From Cylindrodendrum hubeiense (taxonomy: Eukaryota; Ascomycota; Sordariomycetes; Hypocreales; Nectriaceae): DNA of 64,000 bases. Where the stretch lies: positions 1 to 64,000 of the forward strand of contig JAANBB010000063.1 in NCBI GenBank assembly GCA_014621425.1. The letters are read 5' to 3'. The translations under genes were made by a program, and so were the position numbers. A model generated the notes under the pieces. That model was not told the DNA's origin and searched no databases. It worked only from the letters and a program-made list of their open reading frames with translations. Below, piece after piece: positions 1-11,061 of this stretch. Within the stretch, counting starts at the first letter, position 1, and each line of letters opens with the position of its first letter.

Positions 1-1200
1 CGGCGGGCGCGCGAGCGGCTTGTAGGGGCCGTCTTCGTCGTCGTCGTCGTAGTTCAACCCGCCGTCGGGTCGGGTCTCCTGTCGCAGGGGGTGGGGCTCC
101 TTGGCTCCCTTTCCGTTCTTCCACTTGTCCTTCTTCTTCTGCTTGATCGCCCGCTTGTACTCGGCCTCCTTCTCGTCGTCCGAGAACTCCATCTCGTCGT
201 CGCCGACCTCCTCGTCATGGAGGTTGCTGGCGTCGGAGCCCTTCAGGTTCTTCAGAGGCTCGGTGAAGACGAAGCTGGCGTGCTCGACCGGGTAGAACAC
301 CTTCATTCCGACCTCCAGGCCGAGAGACTTGATGTCCTCTTCGGACGAGAACCGAACCGTGTACATGGGCTGCAGGACCTTGCCGATCGTCTCTGCGACA
401 GCGCCAATAACGACTCGCTCAGCGGTGCAGAGCACCGAGCCACTGTCTAGTACTTGGTACTCTCCAGGAGTAATGGCCTTGACCAGCATGATGCTCTCCA
501 CAATATGCTCAATAAATCCCAGCTCTTCAATCTTCATCTCCGGTGTAATTGTGACGTCAGGCTTCGGGACCGTGTCCTCGACGATTTCGTTCTTGGTGCG
601 GACTTGTGCAGAGCTGGAGCCCTTGCCTCCCTTGTCGCCCTCATCGTCGGATCCTCCCTCGGCTTGCATTAGAAGTCGGGCAGTCTCTTCCACACCCATA
701 AGCTCGTAGCCTTCGTTGTCAGAGTCCTCATCTGAAGAGTCGTCGGAGCTGCTTGATTCCGAGGAGGACTCGTAGGGCGAAGAGTCAATCTCCCATTGTG
801 GGTTCTCTGCTTGGTCGTCCTGAAGCTCGGCGGGTTGCGGGTTGGCCTCCGGCTGTCCGGTGGCGGGGTCTTCGAGCCCTCCGAGGGCAGCCTCGAGTGC
901 GCCGGTGAGAGAGGGCGGGCTTTCGGGTTGATCGATGGCCATTGATTCGAGATCAGCAGCAGGGGCTGGCTGAGGATCGATGGCGCTGGATTCTTGGACT
1001 GCGCCATCCTGTGTCTGTTCGCTAATCGCATTCGGCGCGTCCGTCATCTCTGTGTTTTCGACAGTCGCATTCGGAGGTGCGTCAACTATTTCTTCATGGC
1101 CTTCGACGCTTGCTGCAGCGATGAGGATGTCGGCAGGGAGCGGTGGCAGAGTCTCGTTGGGCTTAGCCTGGCCTAGGCCGGGAATCTGGAAACCCGACAT
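1..1200 (-). CDS. NAF1: H/ACA snoRNP assembly factor NAF1 (3' part outside window)
   Basis: The minus strand reads open for 400 codons from an ATG at 1200-1198 to the window edge, without an intron, so the C-terminus is missing. NAF1 binds the snoRNP protein Cbf5/dyskerin in the nucleus and helps assemble H/ACA ribonucleoproteins before Gar1 replaces it. The N-terminal half is acidic and low in complexity, with serine/aspartate runs around residues 140-160. It is followed by a Gar1/Naf1-type beta-barrel core (about residues 210-320) with the segments VLDSGSVLC, VIGAVAETIGKVLQPMYTVRF and VGMKVFYP. A lysine/aspartate-rich tail begins just after. It is divergently arranged with ALG9. Family recognition is from the core domain and is firm. 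The true length is unknown. Confidence 0.9.
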   Translation of the reverse strand, partial: MSGFQIPGLGQAKPNETLPPLPADILIAAASVEGHEEIVDAPPNATVENTEMTDAPNAISEQTQDGAVQESSAIDPQPAPAADLESMAIDQPESPPSLTGALEAALGGLEDPATGQPEANPQPAELQDDQAENPQWEIDSSPYESSSESSSSDDSSDEDSDNEGYELMGVEETARLLMQAEGGSDDEGDKGGKGSSSAQVRTKNEIVEDTVPKPDVTITPEMKIEELGFIEHIVESIMLVKAITPGEYQVLDSGSVLCTAERVVIGAVAETIGKVLQPMYTVRFSSEEDIKSLGLEVGMKVFYPVEHASFVFTEPLKNLKGSDASNLHDEEVGDDEMEFSDDEKEAEYKRAIKQKKKDKWKNGKGAKEPHPLRQETRPDGGLNYDDDDEDGPYKPLARPP

Positions 1201-1685
1201 GTTTGTTGTGGCAGCGTAGTCTGTTCAAGAGAAACGGATTGGATTGAGTCGCAGTCGACGCCGAGGGTGATCCCCCGAGGTGGGGAGAGTCAGGAAGAGT
1301 TTGGGAGGATTCGGCGGAATGGTTTGGATCTTGGAGGGAATATATGGCAGATAAATGGTTGCAAAGACTGAATTTTATACACGTCGGTCCTATCTGGAGT
1401 GTCTGGGTAAAGATTTCATGAAGAAGAAAGTTGGGCGGGAGCAAAAAGCAACGGCCGCTAGAGGACCCTGGGTTCTGGAAGAAAAAAATCAAGGTGAGCG
1501 ATAAGCGGTGGATCCTCGGCGGCCAGTTGAAGCTAGCGCCTTATCACCCCACCACGCTTACCGAGCCGTCACCGAGGCTCACCGAGAGCTATGGAGCTGC
1601 AGGGGCCACCCGTCCCCCAACTGTTGAAAGCCGCCCACCATGACGACAGCATCTTAGACTTTACAACTCTCACAACTCGTCCACA
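1201..1685. promoter_or_regulatory. Shared promoter region NAF1/ALG9
   Basis: This 485-bp gap separates the divergent start codons of NAF1 and ALG9, so it must hold both promoters. I see no gene, tRNA or strong repeat in it. Short ORFs that cross it are not conserved-looking. Confidence 0.5.
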
Positions 1686-3681
1686 ATGGCCCCGACAGCA
1701 CCGCCCGAGCGGCGTGAGTTTGTGCACCCGGATGCAAGCCACGCCAAGAAGAAGTATGTGCTTTCTCTCCCGCATGGGCTGAAGCTGTCGCTAACCACCG
1801 CTGCCCCAACACAGAGTCCCCAGTGCCTACGGAATCCAACCGATTTCTGCCTTCTACTGGTTCCTCGCCGCCGGCCTCGTTTCCGCCTGGTTCGCCCCGA
1901 TTCAAGACTGCGACGAGACATTCAACTACTGGGAACCCACGCACTACCTCTCCCATGGCTATGGACTCCAGACGTGGGAGTACTCTCCCGACTTTGCCAT
2001 CCGAAGCTGGCTCTACATAGGGCTACATGCCATTGTTGGGAACGTGCGGAGGCTGCTCCCCCAGTCCACAAAGGTTTGTGCGATGCGATATCTGGTATAA
2101 TACAAGTCAATTGACACGCGGAACATCAGGTTGGCGAGTTCTACTTCATCCGCTTCGGATTGGCCCTCGGCTGCGCGCTGTGCCAGACCATCTTGTTCAT
2201 GGTCACTAGCACGACCCTCAACAGTCGCATCGGCATATTCTTCCTCGTCGCTACCGTCCTGAGCCCCGGCAACTTCCATGCGAGCACGGCGTTTCTCCCG
2301 TCCAGCTTTGCCATGTATATGGCCACCCTTGGCGCTGCTGCATTTATGAACTGGCGGGGTGGCTTGAGGACTTCGTTGGGAATGTTCTGGTTCGCCGTGG
2401 CAGGTATTTTCGGATGGCCTTTTGCCGCGGCACTTTGTGCGCCATACCTCTTCGAGGAAGCTATTCTCGCCATCTTCAGTGATAAGGCCGCATGTTTTGC
2501 GGCTGTCATTAGGGTTGGTCGGGGTGCTGCGTCAGCGTTCGTTTTGTTGGTGAGTTGCCTCTGGTATCCTTCTTTTCTCTCGGTCCCGCTCTAATCAGCC
2601 CTAGTTCGCCGACCTCATGATCAACCTCTTCTTCTACAAAAAGGTGGAAATTGTGACGTGGAACATCGTCAAGTACAACATTTTCTCATCGACTGGTGGC
2701 CCTGAGTTGTACGGCACTGAACCCTGGACCTTCTACTTCAAGAACCTGGTTTTGAACTTCAACATCTGGTTCATTTTGGGTCTTCTTGCGCTGCCTCTCT
2801 TCATTCTCCAAAAGATTATCTCCCCATCTGCCCAAGGAGTCAAATCTGGATTGAGGACGGTCGTATTTATCGCTCCGTTCTACATGTGGCTCGCCATCTT
2901 CACGTCGCAACCTCACAAAGAGGAGAGATTCATGTACCCAGCGTACCCGTTCCTCGCCCTAAACGCCTCGATTTCGCTCCACATCATCTTGACTGCCCTG
3001 GGAAATTCCGACCCTAAGACTTTGGTTGGAAAAATACCAGCTAAGCTGAAGCTTGGAGTTGTTGGGCTTGTGATGCTATTATCCCTGAATATCGCGGTTG
3101 CCCGAGTGTACGGTATTTATACCGCGTACTCCGCGCCTATGAAGATCTACTCTCCTCTTTGGAACAGCGCTGAAGGACAAGAGGCTGTTGGCCAAGCTGA
3201 AGATTCCGTCTGCTTTGCAAAAGAGTGGTACCGTTTTCCTTCATCCTACTTCCTTCCGCGGGACATGCATGCCAAGTTTGTCCGTTCTGAGTTTCGCGGC
3301 TTGTTGCCAGGCGAGTTCTCAGAGGCTGACACTGGGTTCGGCGTCTGGAGCGGCACTTGGATGCCCACCAACGGCATGAATGGGCATAACGAAGAGGATC
3401 TGGGCAAGTACACTGATCTGCGCTTTTGCCCGTTCCTGGTGGACACCCAATATCCCGAGCGAACTGACCCACTACCCCCCAACGAACCCGACTACATCGC
3501 AGACAATGTGAACTGGGATATCGTGCGGTGCGAGCCATTCCTCGACGCTGCCAGCACGCACCTTCTGGCAAGAGTTTTGTGGATTCCCGATGTGAGCTTT
3601 ATTCCAGACAAGTTCAAAAGAAAATGGGGCCGCCATTGTTTGCTGGAGCGGAAGCAGCCGGGGGTCTTGGCTGAGAAGTAA
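1686..3681 (+). CDS. ALG9: Dolichyl-phosphate-mannose alpha-1,2-mannosyltransferase ALG9
   Basis: Exons 1686-1753, 1815-2073, 2130-2549 and 2605-3681 join in phase to give about 607 aa, a normal length for ALG9. This ER-membrane GT22 enzyme adds alpha-1,2-linked mannoses to the lipid-linked oligosaccharide used for N-glycosylation, with Dol-P-Man as donor. The hallmarks are visible: the luminal-loop motif DCDETFNYWEP near residue 50, the GT22 motif SQPHKEERFMYP in the last exon, and about ten hydrophobic segments between. The soluble C-terminal part follows. The introns are 61, 56 and 55 bp with canonical GT-AG ends. It is a housekeeping gene that marks the left flank of the metabolite cluster. 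Confidence 0.93.
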
Positions 3682-3907
3682 AAAAAAACACATGATGAGT
3701 TTACATGTCCGATTTCCTTAGGCCAATGTAATTTATTGTTTTAAATAGAAGGGAGGAAATGTGCAAAAGATTAGAAGACCAAAACTTCATTGCAGTGCTT
3801 TTTGTATCAACTTGACTTTGCATGGTCCCAACCCAATTCCCATAGCGCTCGGCAGCTGTGAGAGGTATATCCTGTTGTCGCAATGATCTGCGATAATTCG
3901 AAGCGGG
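3682..3907. other. Convergent 3' gap ALG9 / O-methyltransferase-like gene
   Basis: A short AT-rich gap between two converging genes. It is probably 3' UTR and terminator sequence. No other feature is seen. Confidence 0.4.
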
Positions 3908-5268
3908 TCAGCAACAGTGCTTGAATCCTTTGGCATGTGGTCTTTCACAAACCTTGAAATTTGGGCTGGCCTCGAAAAATATATGCAGCCACTCCGTCTC
4001 GGTCCTCAACTTTGCATTATGCATGGTCATGACCGTCACATCTCGCCTGCGATATGCCTTGTCCACATGCGGATCAAACGTACCTGGAGCCGGAGACATG
4101 AGGTCGTTGATCAAGAGGACTGAATTTGGTGATTTCTTCAAATGAGGCAGGAAGACTCGCAAGACCGCAATACAATCATTGTCGGGGAGATTCCACAGAA
4201 TTGAGTTGAGAGTGTAGATGCGGTTGTGAGCAGTCTCGACGTCCTCGACTGCGAAAAGGCTGAGGTCTTCGGGAAACCTTTGAACTTCAAAAACCACAGA
4301 GGGATACGTTTGAGCTAGAAAATGGGATTCTTGCATTGGAAACCGTGTGATGTCAACAAAGGTGAGCTGCGTGCGGTCGCTGCCTTTGACGTTGCAAGAG
4401 AACCAGTTCTTGAGGAGTTGATTCCCTGGGTCCAATGCTGGACAAATTTGTGTTATTGTACCGCATTTTGGGATGTGAGGCGCATAACTGACCACTTGTG
4501 ACGCTCTCCATTGCTGCTCTGAAGCGGATACCCTTCTCGGGATGGCTTTTATGCCAATCATACATGGATTCGCCCCATCTTCTTGGATTAGCTCCAACCA
4601 CCATCAATATTGACATACTAACGCGTATTTGAAAGCAGATTGCCCTGTCCAGAATGGATTCGGCTTCTTCAACGAATCTGAAAGATGCACAGACGCTACA
4701 CGGGTTTCATACAGCCTTGTATTTTGTTAGCACTGAACAAAACCTCGCTTCCAATGTGACAATACTGAAACCCGATGAAAGCCTTCAACCCTGGATCGCT
4801 CACCAGCTCCCGGGAGATAGGCCCGTGCTGAAAGACCTCCGGTGCAGGTTCCTGAACGATCTCTCCGCATGCTGCAAGTCTCAATATCGGCAGTAACTTG
4901 TCAGCTGAAATGGCAGTTTTCTCAGCTAGCTCTGCCAGAGACACAGAGCCGTCGCGTGGGAGGTGTTCCAGAACGCCATGTTCAAGAAGGCAGTACAAGG
5001 CGCCTCTGTCCCAGTTGGATGCGACGAACTCATGCAACACGTCTTGTGTCCCTCGTAGAGTTCGATCCAGCCTCTCGGTGAGCCCGAGAAGCTTGGATTG
5101 GCTTCGCTCAATGTCAGATCCACGGCGTGGATGGTTCCAGAGCTCTGTCTCGAGATGACTGGCATCATTGGACAGACCGCGAGGTTGTGTGTTTCTCAAC
5201 AGCTGGACTAGCACTTCGGATTCCTTGGAAATCTCTTCGGCAACGGCGGCAATGTCTCTGGTGTCCAT
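3908..5268 (-). CDS. O-methyltransferase-like protein with degenerate SAM motif
   Basis: Predicted exons on the minus strand are 5268-4713, 4591-4493 and 4437-3908 (introns 121 and 55 bp), joining in phase to about 394 aa, the usual length for fungal family-2 O-methyltransferases. Exon 1 carries the helical dimerisation region. The short middle exon reads NPRRWGESMYDWHKSHPEKG, as in these enzymes. The last exon has the segment LFAVEDVETAHNRIYTLNSI, an aligned stretch ending VLLINDLM, and a conserved-looking tail. The glycine-rich SAM-binding motif (VDVGGGxG in family members) is replaced by FVDITRFPMQESHF, so SAM binding is doubtful. It may be a non-catalytic paralogue that acts as a scaffold, cyclase or dehydratase, or a decaying gene. 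The junction of exons 1 and 2 is the least certain. It shares a promoter with the FAD oxidoreductase at 5830. Confidence 0.75.
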
Positions 5269-5829
5269 CTTGGCTGCTTGTTCGTATTCAGCATGCTACC
5301 CTAACCAAGTCAAGACAAGAGGACAGCTCATACCACTTAAAACCAATACATTTTCGACCATACTCACCCTGTATACCCTGTATCGCGAGCCGAGATCTCT
5401 TCATGCGCGTCGGAAGTGGTATTCTTATGTCTTTGGGCACGCGAGACGGCTCCCGGCACACCACTAAGTGGTGGGGCCGGTATCCGGCATCAGCTCAAGT
5501 CAGCTCGGGTCAGCCCCACGCCCGGGTTCCGAAGGCCGGGAGCACCAATATGGATTTGGTGAAGGTCACAGGTTTCACCACCATGGCCATCCCAGAGAGC
5601 TGTAGCATAACCATCGTCTCAGCCTCCTCGCTAAGGGCCAAGCCTCGTGATAATGTCGCAGCCAGTCTAATGCATCGACGCCAAATGGCTTGCCAGGGGC
5701 GTCGGGAAAAGGGGGTATCACTGCATTGAAAGCCATCAAAATGGACTCGTCACCGCTTCTTTTTCGTCATTGCGAATTCAAGCTGCCCTTCAAACCACTC
5801 TGCAAATCGCGCATTTTTGACCATTCACA
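5269..5829. promoter_or_regulatory. Bidirectional cluster promoter (OMT-like / FAD oxidoreductase)
   Basis: 561 bp between divergent start codons. It contains the palindrome GCCGGTATCCGGC at 5476-5488, a CGG(N3)CCG element shared with the other cluster promoters. No gene is seen. Confidence 0.6.
5476..5488. promoter_or_regulatory. CGG(N3)CCG palindrome, candidate cluster-regulator site 1
   Basis: Sequence GCCGGTATCCGGC, with inverted GCCGG arms around TAT. Paired CGG triplets in inverted orientation are a standard Zn2Cys6 target. The same N3 spacing recurs in four other cluster promoters. Assignment to the regulator at 16397-18950 is inference. Confidence 0.5.
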
Positions 5830-7239
5830 ATGAAGTATCTTGTTACATTGTCACTCGCCGCTGGGCTTAGTGTGAGCATCGCCAATGCCGTACCTGGAAA
5901 CTTGGCAGCCAGGGCTTCTTATCCCACTATCAGAAGGGATGTCGTCGTAATCGGAGGTGGATCGTCGGGAACCTACGCGGCGGTGAAGCTGAGGAGAATG
6001 GGCAAGAGTGTTGCCGTCGTTGAGAGGCAGGGAGCTTTTGGAGGGCACACAACAACCTACCACGTACCTGATAGCGACATCACCATCGACTACGGCGTCC
6101 AAGGGTATGGAGATGTTGATGTGATCCGCAATTTATTTGCCAGCTTTGAAATCCCTCTGGATCAGGTCCCTCTGTCCGAAACCGGCTTTGGCATCCCCAA
6201 CTACATGGACTTTCGCAATGGCCAGACCATCCCAGACTTCAACTTCTCCACTGCTCTTGCTGGGTTCCAAGCGCAGAGTGAGAGATATCCATATCTCTAC
6301 TACTCGACTCGTCTTCCAAACCCTGTACCAAGAGACTTTCTCTTGCCCTTTGGGGAATTTCTTGCAAAATACCACCTGGAAAACACTACCTACAACATGT
6401 TCTACAACCTCGAAGGCTTCGGAGATCTTCTGTCTCAGGCGACCCTGTACGTCCTGAAATACTTTAACCGGGAGTATCTCGCTGTCTTGGATCCTGATTA
6501 TGAGGGAGCACTTGTGACGACTCGACGGTACAACCAGGAACTCTACGAGAGAGCGCAAGAACTGCTAGGTGATGATGCGCTGGTCAGCTCTCGGGTTGTA
6601 TCGGCGACTCGAAGCAATTCCGGAGTTAGGGTCGTTGTCCGAACTCCGAATGGGAGCAGGACGATTGTCGCCGAAAAGCTCCTGATTGCGATGCCACCAC
6701 TCGCATCAAACATGGACCCCTTCGGCCTGAATAGTGCCGAGAGATCTCTCTTCACCAAGTTCAAGGCTTCGGGATGGTATGTCGGGCTTGTGCGAGCGGA
6801 TGGACTGCCAGAGAGCTTTGCCTACCAGAACACACGACCAGATACGCGACACAATCTTCCACAACTTCCAGCCCTCTATCAAATGTCTCCGACCGTGGTT
6901 CCCGGGATTTACCTGGTCCGCTACGGCTCTCTAGGGCAGACACCTGATGCTACTGTGAAAAGGGACATGCTAAGGACCTTCAACCGAGTCAGAACCTCAG
7001 TGCTCGGACAACAGAGCAATCAATTCCGGCCTGCTGAGCTTCTGGCTTTCTCGAGCCACTATCCATTCAATTTGCATGTCGCGACCAATGAAATTGCTAG
7101 AGGATTCTACAATAAACTCGATGACCTCCAAGGCCGTCGAAGTACTTGGTATACTGGTGCAGCTATCATATCTCATGGTACTGGAGCGCTCTGGAATTTT
7201 ACTGATAACCTTGTTGATCGTATGTACGAGGAGGATTAG
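5830..7239 (+). CDS. Secreted FAD-dependent amine-oxidase-type oxidoreductase
   Basis: A single-exon gene of 469 aa. Residues 1-20 form a signal peptide (hydrophobic core LVTLSLAAGLSVSIANA). The Rossmann FAD site follows at about residues 38-60 (VVVIGGGSSGTYAA), then the conserved ERQGAFGGHTTTY segment. The C-terminus has a GTGALWNFTDN segment that closes the FAD domain in this group. At least four N-glycosylation sequons (NFS, NTT, NGS, NFT) agree with passage through the secretory pathway. The family is the flavin amine oxidase superfamily that fungal annotations often link to beta-cyclopiazonate dehydrogenase. The substrate is unknown. It probably oxidises or dehydrogenates a late intermediate in a vesicle, vacuole or outside the cell. 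It is divergent from the OMT-like gene. Confidence 0.82.
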   Translation: MKYLVTLSLAAGLSVSIANAVPGNLAARASYPTIRRDVVVIGGGSSGTYAAVKLRRMGKSVAVVERQGAFGGHTTTYHVPDSDITIDYGVQGYGDVDVIRNLFASFEIPLDQVPLSETGFGIPNYMDFRNGQTIPDFNFSTALAGFQAQSERYPYLYYSTRLPNPVPRDFLLPFGEFLAKYHLENTTYNMFYNLEGFGDLLSQATLYVLKYFNREYLAVLDPDYEGALVTTRRYNQELYERAQELLGDDALVSSRVVSATRSNSGVRVVVRTPNGSRTIVAEKLLIAMPPLASNMDPFGLNSAERSLFTKFKASGWYVGLVRADGLPESFAYQNTRPDTRHNLPQLPALYQMSPTVVPGIYLVRYGSLGQTPDATVKRDMLRTFNRVRTSVLGQQSNQFRPAELLAFSSHYPFNLHVATNEIARGFYNKLDDLQGRRSTWYTGAAIISHGTGALWNFTDNLVDRMYEED

Positions 7240-7589
7240 GTGATGAACTATCGCAGTTTGGATTGAGTATGTTTCTCATTTTGTTTTCTGAGATATGTCT
7301 GTATTAGTATTTCACGACGTCTTTTGCTGCAAAATTCTTGGTTCAATTACTCTATTTTGGTCTTCTATCTTTTCAACACTGAAGATTGAGTGTTTTTCTC
7401 AACCAAAACAAAACACTCATTTTTTCTAGCGACCCATTTTCTTTATCTTCATCAGTGTTATCATGTGGATCATTTCCTTTTTACTGTCTAGTTGATTGAA
7501 CTGCGATTCTATCTAGCTTCGATTGGGGATAGGAAGCCACAGCTTGTAAAGCGATGCTGGCTTGATGTCACCCCAAATAAAAAAACCTG
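7240..7589. other. Convergent AT-rich gap
   Basis: 350 bp between the converging FAD oxidoreductase and FAD monooxygenase genes. It is T-rich, as expected of 3' UTRs. I see no gene or repeat. Confidence 0.4.
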
Positions 7590-9093
7590 CTAAGCAGCGG
7601 CGACTGTAATATTCTCCTCGGTATCTCTTTCACGGTGAACCCTTGCATGCTCACTTATATCTTCTCCCTTCTTTTCTGGCTCAGCGTCGTGGCCCTCCAT
7701 CGGCTTGAAGCCTCGAGTAAAAACCGGGCTGGTTTCAACCTTCTTCCAATCGTGAAGCATGTATCCGTTCTCGACGGAGCATTTAACCTCTTCCTGACCA
7801 CGTGGGATGATGTCTGCTTCATAGTCTTTGATCATTGTGGCCAGATCCTTTACCCCGCCATGAACTTCAGATATCCCAGCGAGGAGATAGGAAGCATCGC
7901 AAATGCAGTGGTTTAGTCCCTGCCCACGGTCTTGTGGAATTTCAGAACTCATTACCATTATTGGGGAGAAAATCACTTACATGGTGGCATTGGGTGGGCA
8001 GCATCGCCAATTAGACTCATCCTCCCATTCCTATTATCCCATGGCTTCGGGATCCAGAAGCTGATGTCTGCCTTGTGCACTTCAGTGTCATCTGGCAGCC
8101 ACAAGAAAGCCGAACGAGCCGGCTCACCCATACCGACTGCGCGTTCTTTAATCAAGGCGAGGCGCTCTGGATAGCTCATTTTGTTGTTTGCATCTCCTAG
8201 CCATGCCATGGCCATGTGGAAGATCCATGACTCTGGGTGATCTGGGCCATCCGGCATGTTGGAGACTTAGAGGGGTTAATATTATCCCCCTAGCTGAGAT
8301 ATGGCCCATGGGTCTTACTGGATTGAAATGCATGGAACGACTGGTTGCTTAGAGCCAAGTAGCTAGTGGGAAAATCCCGTCGCACATATTTGGCCTTTTC
8401 GGCGTCTTGGAAGCACACAGTCATATTTGTGTGGAATATGGGGAACTTGCTGACAGCGGCCTCGGCAGCGCTTCCCATGGCGAACTCTCGCACTTTGGAA
8501 CGAGGGCCGTCAGCACCAAGGATTAGAGACCCAGAAACAACTGTGCCGTCAGAGAAGGTCGCGATGACGCCTTGCCCGCTTTCGTTAAATGCAACATCAA
8601 CCAGATTCTTTCCATACTGGACTTCCACTCCCTCCGAGCAAAGCGAACGCATCTTGCTACGAGAGACGCGAAGTCCTTTCTTGTATGGAACCCTGGTCAG
8701 CAAGTTGCCTGTCTCAGCTTGAATGATGGGATACAGCCCGCCAGCCTCAATTGGCACAGCTGGGTTGCACGAGATCAAGGGCACTTTCCCGAAGACCTCT
8801 GGAGGGAGGATTTTCTCCAGGTGATCAAGCGACCAGTGAATAGCCATGGTCCACTCATTGCTTCGGTAATTGAGGCAGACTTCCTTCTCAAAGATAGAGT
8901 ACCGGATCCCCAACTACAGGAATTAGCATTCATTGCAACTTCTTCCCGGAATAATACAAAACCTTTTTGAGGCCTTGGCCAACTATCAGGCCAGTGATGC
9001 CTGATTTATTAGACTCATTTCAACTAAATGGGGGTTAAATTAGGCGTACATACCAGCACCAATAATGAGGACATGCAAATCTTTGTTTGACAT
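7590..9093 (-). CDS. Class A FAD-dependent monooxygenase (salicylate-hydroxylase-like)
   Basis: Minus-strand exons 9093-9054, 9000-8963, 8913-8319, 8265-7981 and 7930-7590 join in phase to about 432 aa. All four introns are 49-53 bp. The first exons give the dinucleotide-binding motif LIIGAGITG. The third ends in the DG motif GADGPRSKVR. The GD motif GDAAHPMPPYRGQG is rebuilt across the last intron, which supports the splice model. Enzymes of this group hydroxylate phenolic acids, sometimes with loss of CO2. In the cluster it is the best candidate for ring hydroxylation of the polyketide acid, possibly decarboxylative. It shares a 293-bp promoter with the P450. No signal peptide or membrane segment is evident. 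Confidence 0.88.
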
Positions 9094-9386
9094 TTTGAGT
9101 AATACGATGATGGCGGCAAGAAGAAAGTCGCTTTACTGATTCAGTAAGGATGCAAAAAAGGGATGAGAGGAGCCGGCTTCTTTTATTCTCATACGAGTAT
9201 ATCCCTGTTGAGTATTCAGGGCTGGAGGCTTGGGTGCCTGTTCGGGAGCCGACCTCCGATGTCCGTTTCGCGTCCCGTCGACGACATCGCACAACCTCTA
9301 CTGTATTTATCATATTTCCTGGGAATTGAATTTTGAGCACTCAAAACAATGAGGAAAATTCCTAACAGGATATCTAATTTTCAATT
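9094..9386. promoter_or_regulatory. Bidirectional cluster promoter (FAD monooxygenase / P450)
   Basis: 293 bp between divergent start codons. It contains TCGGGAGCCGA at 9242-9252, a CGG(N3)CCG palindrome. Confidence 0.6.
9242..9252. promoter_or_regulatory. CGG(N3)CCG palindrome, candidate cluster-regulator site 2
   Basis: TCGGGAGCCGA has inverted TCGG arms around three bases. It lies near the middle of the shared promoter, so it could serve both genes. Confidence 0.55.
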
Positions 9387-11061
9387 ATGGACACCACGAA
9401 GTTGATCGAGATTGCCAGCATGTGGAGAGTCATGTTGGTATCTCTGTTGCTGCTCGGTGCCGTTTTTGTAGGTCACACATCCTTGCTGTGGAATACTCAA
9501 AGCTCACAATCCAAAGGTTCTCGCAAAGATTTGTTACAATGTACTTCTGCACCCTTTGCGTCATCATCCCGGACCAAAGCTATGGGCAGCGACAAGGCTT
9601 CCATGGTGCTGGAACCAGTATCGAGGCAGACTCAACCACAGGCTGGTTGAGCTGCACAGCCAATACGGATCAACTCTACGAGTCGCTCCAAATGAGATAT
9701 CATATAATTCTGAATCAGCATGGAGAACCATTTACGGCCATCGAGCGATAGAGATGAAGAAGGATCCGATCTTCTCACTCGTGACCCCGACTGGCGTTCC
9801 TAGTGAGTGTCAATGATTTGATGACCGATTGGTGCTAACTAGGAAGATATTATGACGGCTGATCGAATGGCCCACTCACGGCATCGTCGTCTTCTTTCCC
9901 ATGCATTCTCCGAGAAGGCTCTTCGCGAGCAGGAAGGAGTGTTGGTGAAATATTGTACAAAACTACTTGCTCAGCTAGAGTCGGAGTGCGCCAGAGGACC
10001 AGTGGACCTAACGGACTGGTATCACTTGACGAGTCGGTTCCATCCCTTTTATTACTTTGGAACACGTACTGAATTTTTGAGTAGCATTTGACCTCATTGG
10101 GTCTCTGGCTTTTGGCGAAGACTTCTCATGTGTTGACACTGGGAATGCGCATCCCTTCGTGGCGTCGATTAAAGCAGTGTCGAAAGAATTGATCATGAGC
10201 CAAATGGCTCGATTCTACGGACTCAGCGCACTGCAAAAGTGGTTTTTCTTGAAGGGATCAAATTCCTCGCGACTGGCAAATGCTCACCGCGCAAGAGGAA
10301 TGGTTGATGCCCGAATTGCCCGAGGTCCAACCAGCGACCGCAAAGACTTTTGGCATTATGTTCTTGCGGTTGATGAGATTAATAGCAGCAATAAGCATAA
10401 GGGATTATCTCCAGAGGAAATGGTCGTCAACGCATTTAGTATCACGATCGCTGGATCGGATGGCACTGCGACAGCTTTAACAGCGACAACGTTCCTGCTA
10501 TTGACCCATCGGCATGTTTACCAACAGCTGCGTGATAGTATTCGAAAGGCATTTGACATAGAAGGGGATATCACATCTGCTGCACTTGCAGGGGACCAGA
10601 TACCGCTTCTTGATGCTGTCCTTGACGAGGCTATGCGACTCTACCCACCAGTGGCAGTGACTCTCCCCAGAGTGATTCCTCCCTGGGGAGCCACAGTAGA
10701 TGGATTGTTTGTTCCTGGTGGAACAACTGTGGGAGTAAATCATCTCTCAACCTATCACTCTGAGAAAAACTTCCACCGTGCCAAAGAGTTCCTCCCTGAG
10801 CGATGGCTCAAAGAAAAACAGGAGACCAACCACGCTCAATCTGATGTCAAAGCCAGCTTCCAACCTTTCTCGATCGGCCCTAGAAGCTGTCTGGGTAAGA
10901 ATTTAGCTAAGGCAGAGATGCGACTCATTCTTGCTAGGATGCTCTGGCGGTTTGATCTTGAGCTGGAACGAGAATGTGAGGATTGGATGAAGGGACAGAG
11001 AATATACGGATTTTGGGTGAAGCCACCGCTGATGTGTAGGCTATCACCCAGACCAGCTTGA
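9387..11061 (+). CDS. Cytochrome P450 monooxygenase
   Basis: Exons 9387-9467, 9517-9802, 9847-10032 and 10085-11061 (introns 49, 44 and 52 bp) give about 509 aa, typical for a fungal microsomal P450. Exon 1 encodes an N-terminal membrane anchor (VMLVSLLLLGAVF). The proline-rich hinge HPLRHHPGPKLWA is created by the first splice. The I-helix has AGSDGT, the K-helix ExxR is EAMR near residue 366, and the haem loop FSIGPRSCLG places the axial cysteine at about residue 453. It acts on the ER face. The substrate is probably a hydroxylated aromatic or ring-opened intermediate of the neighbouring PKS. The second intron ends at GAAG, slightly downstream of an alternative TAG, and only that choice keeps the frame. 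Confidence 0.9.
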
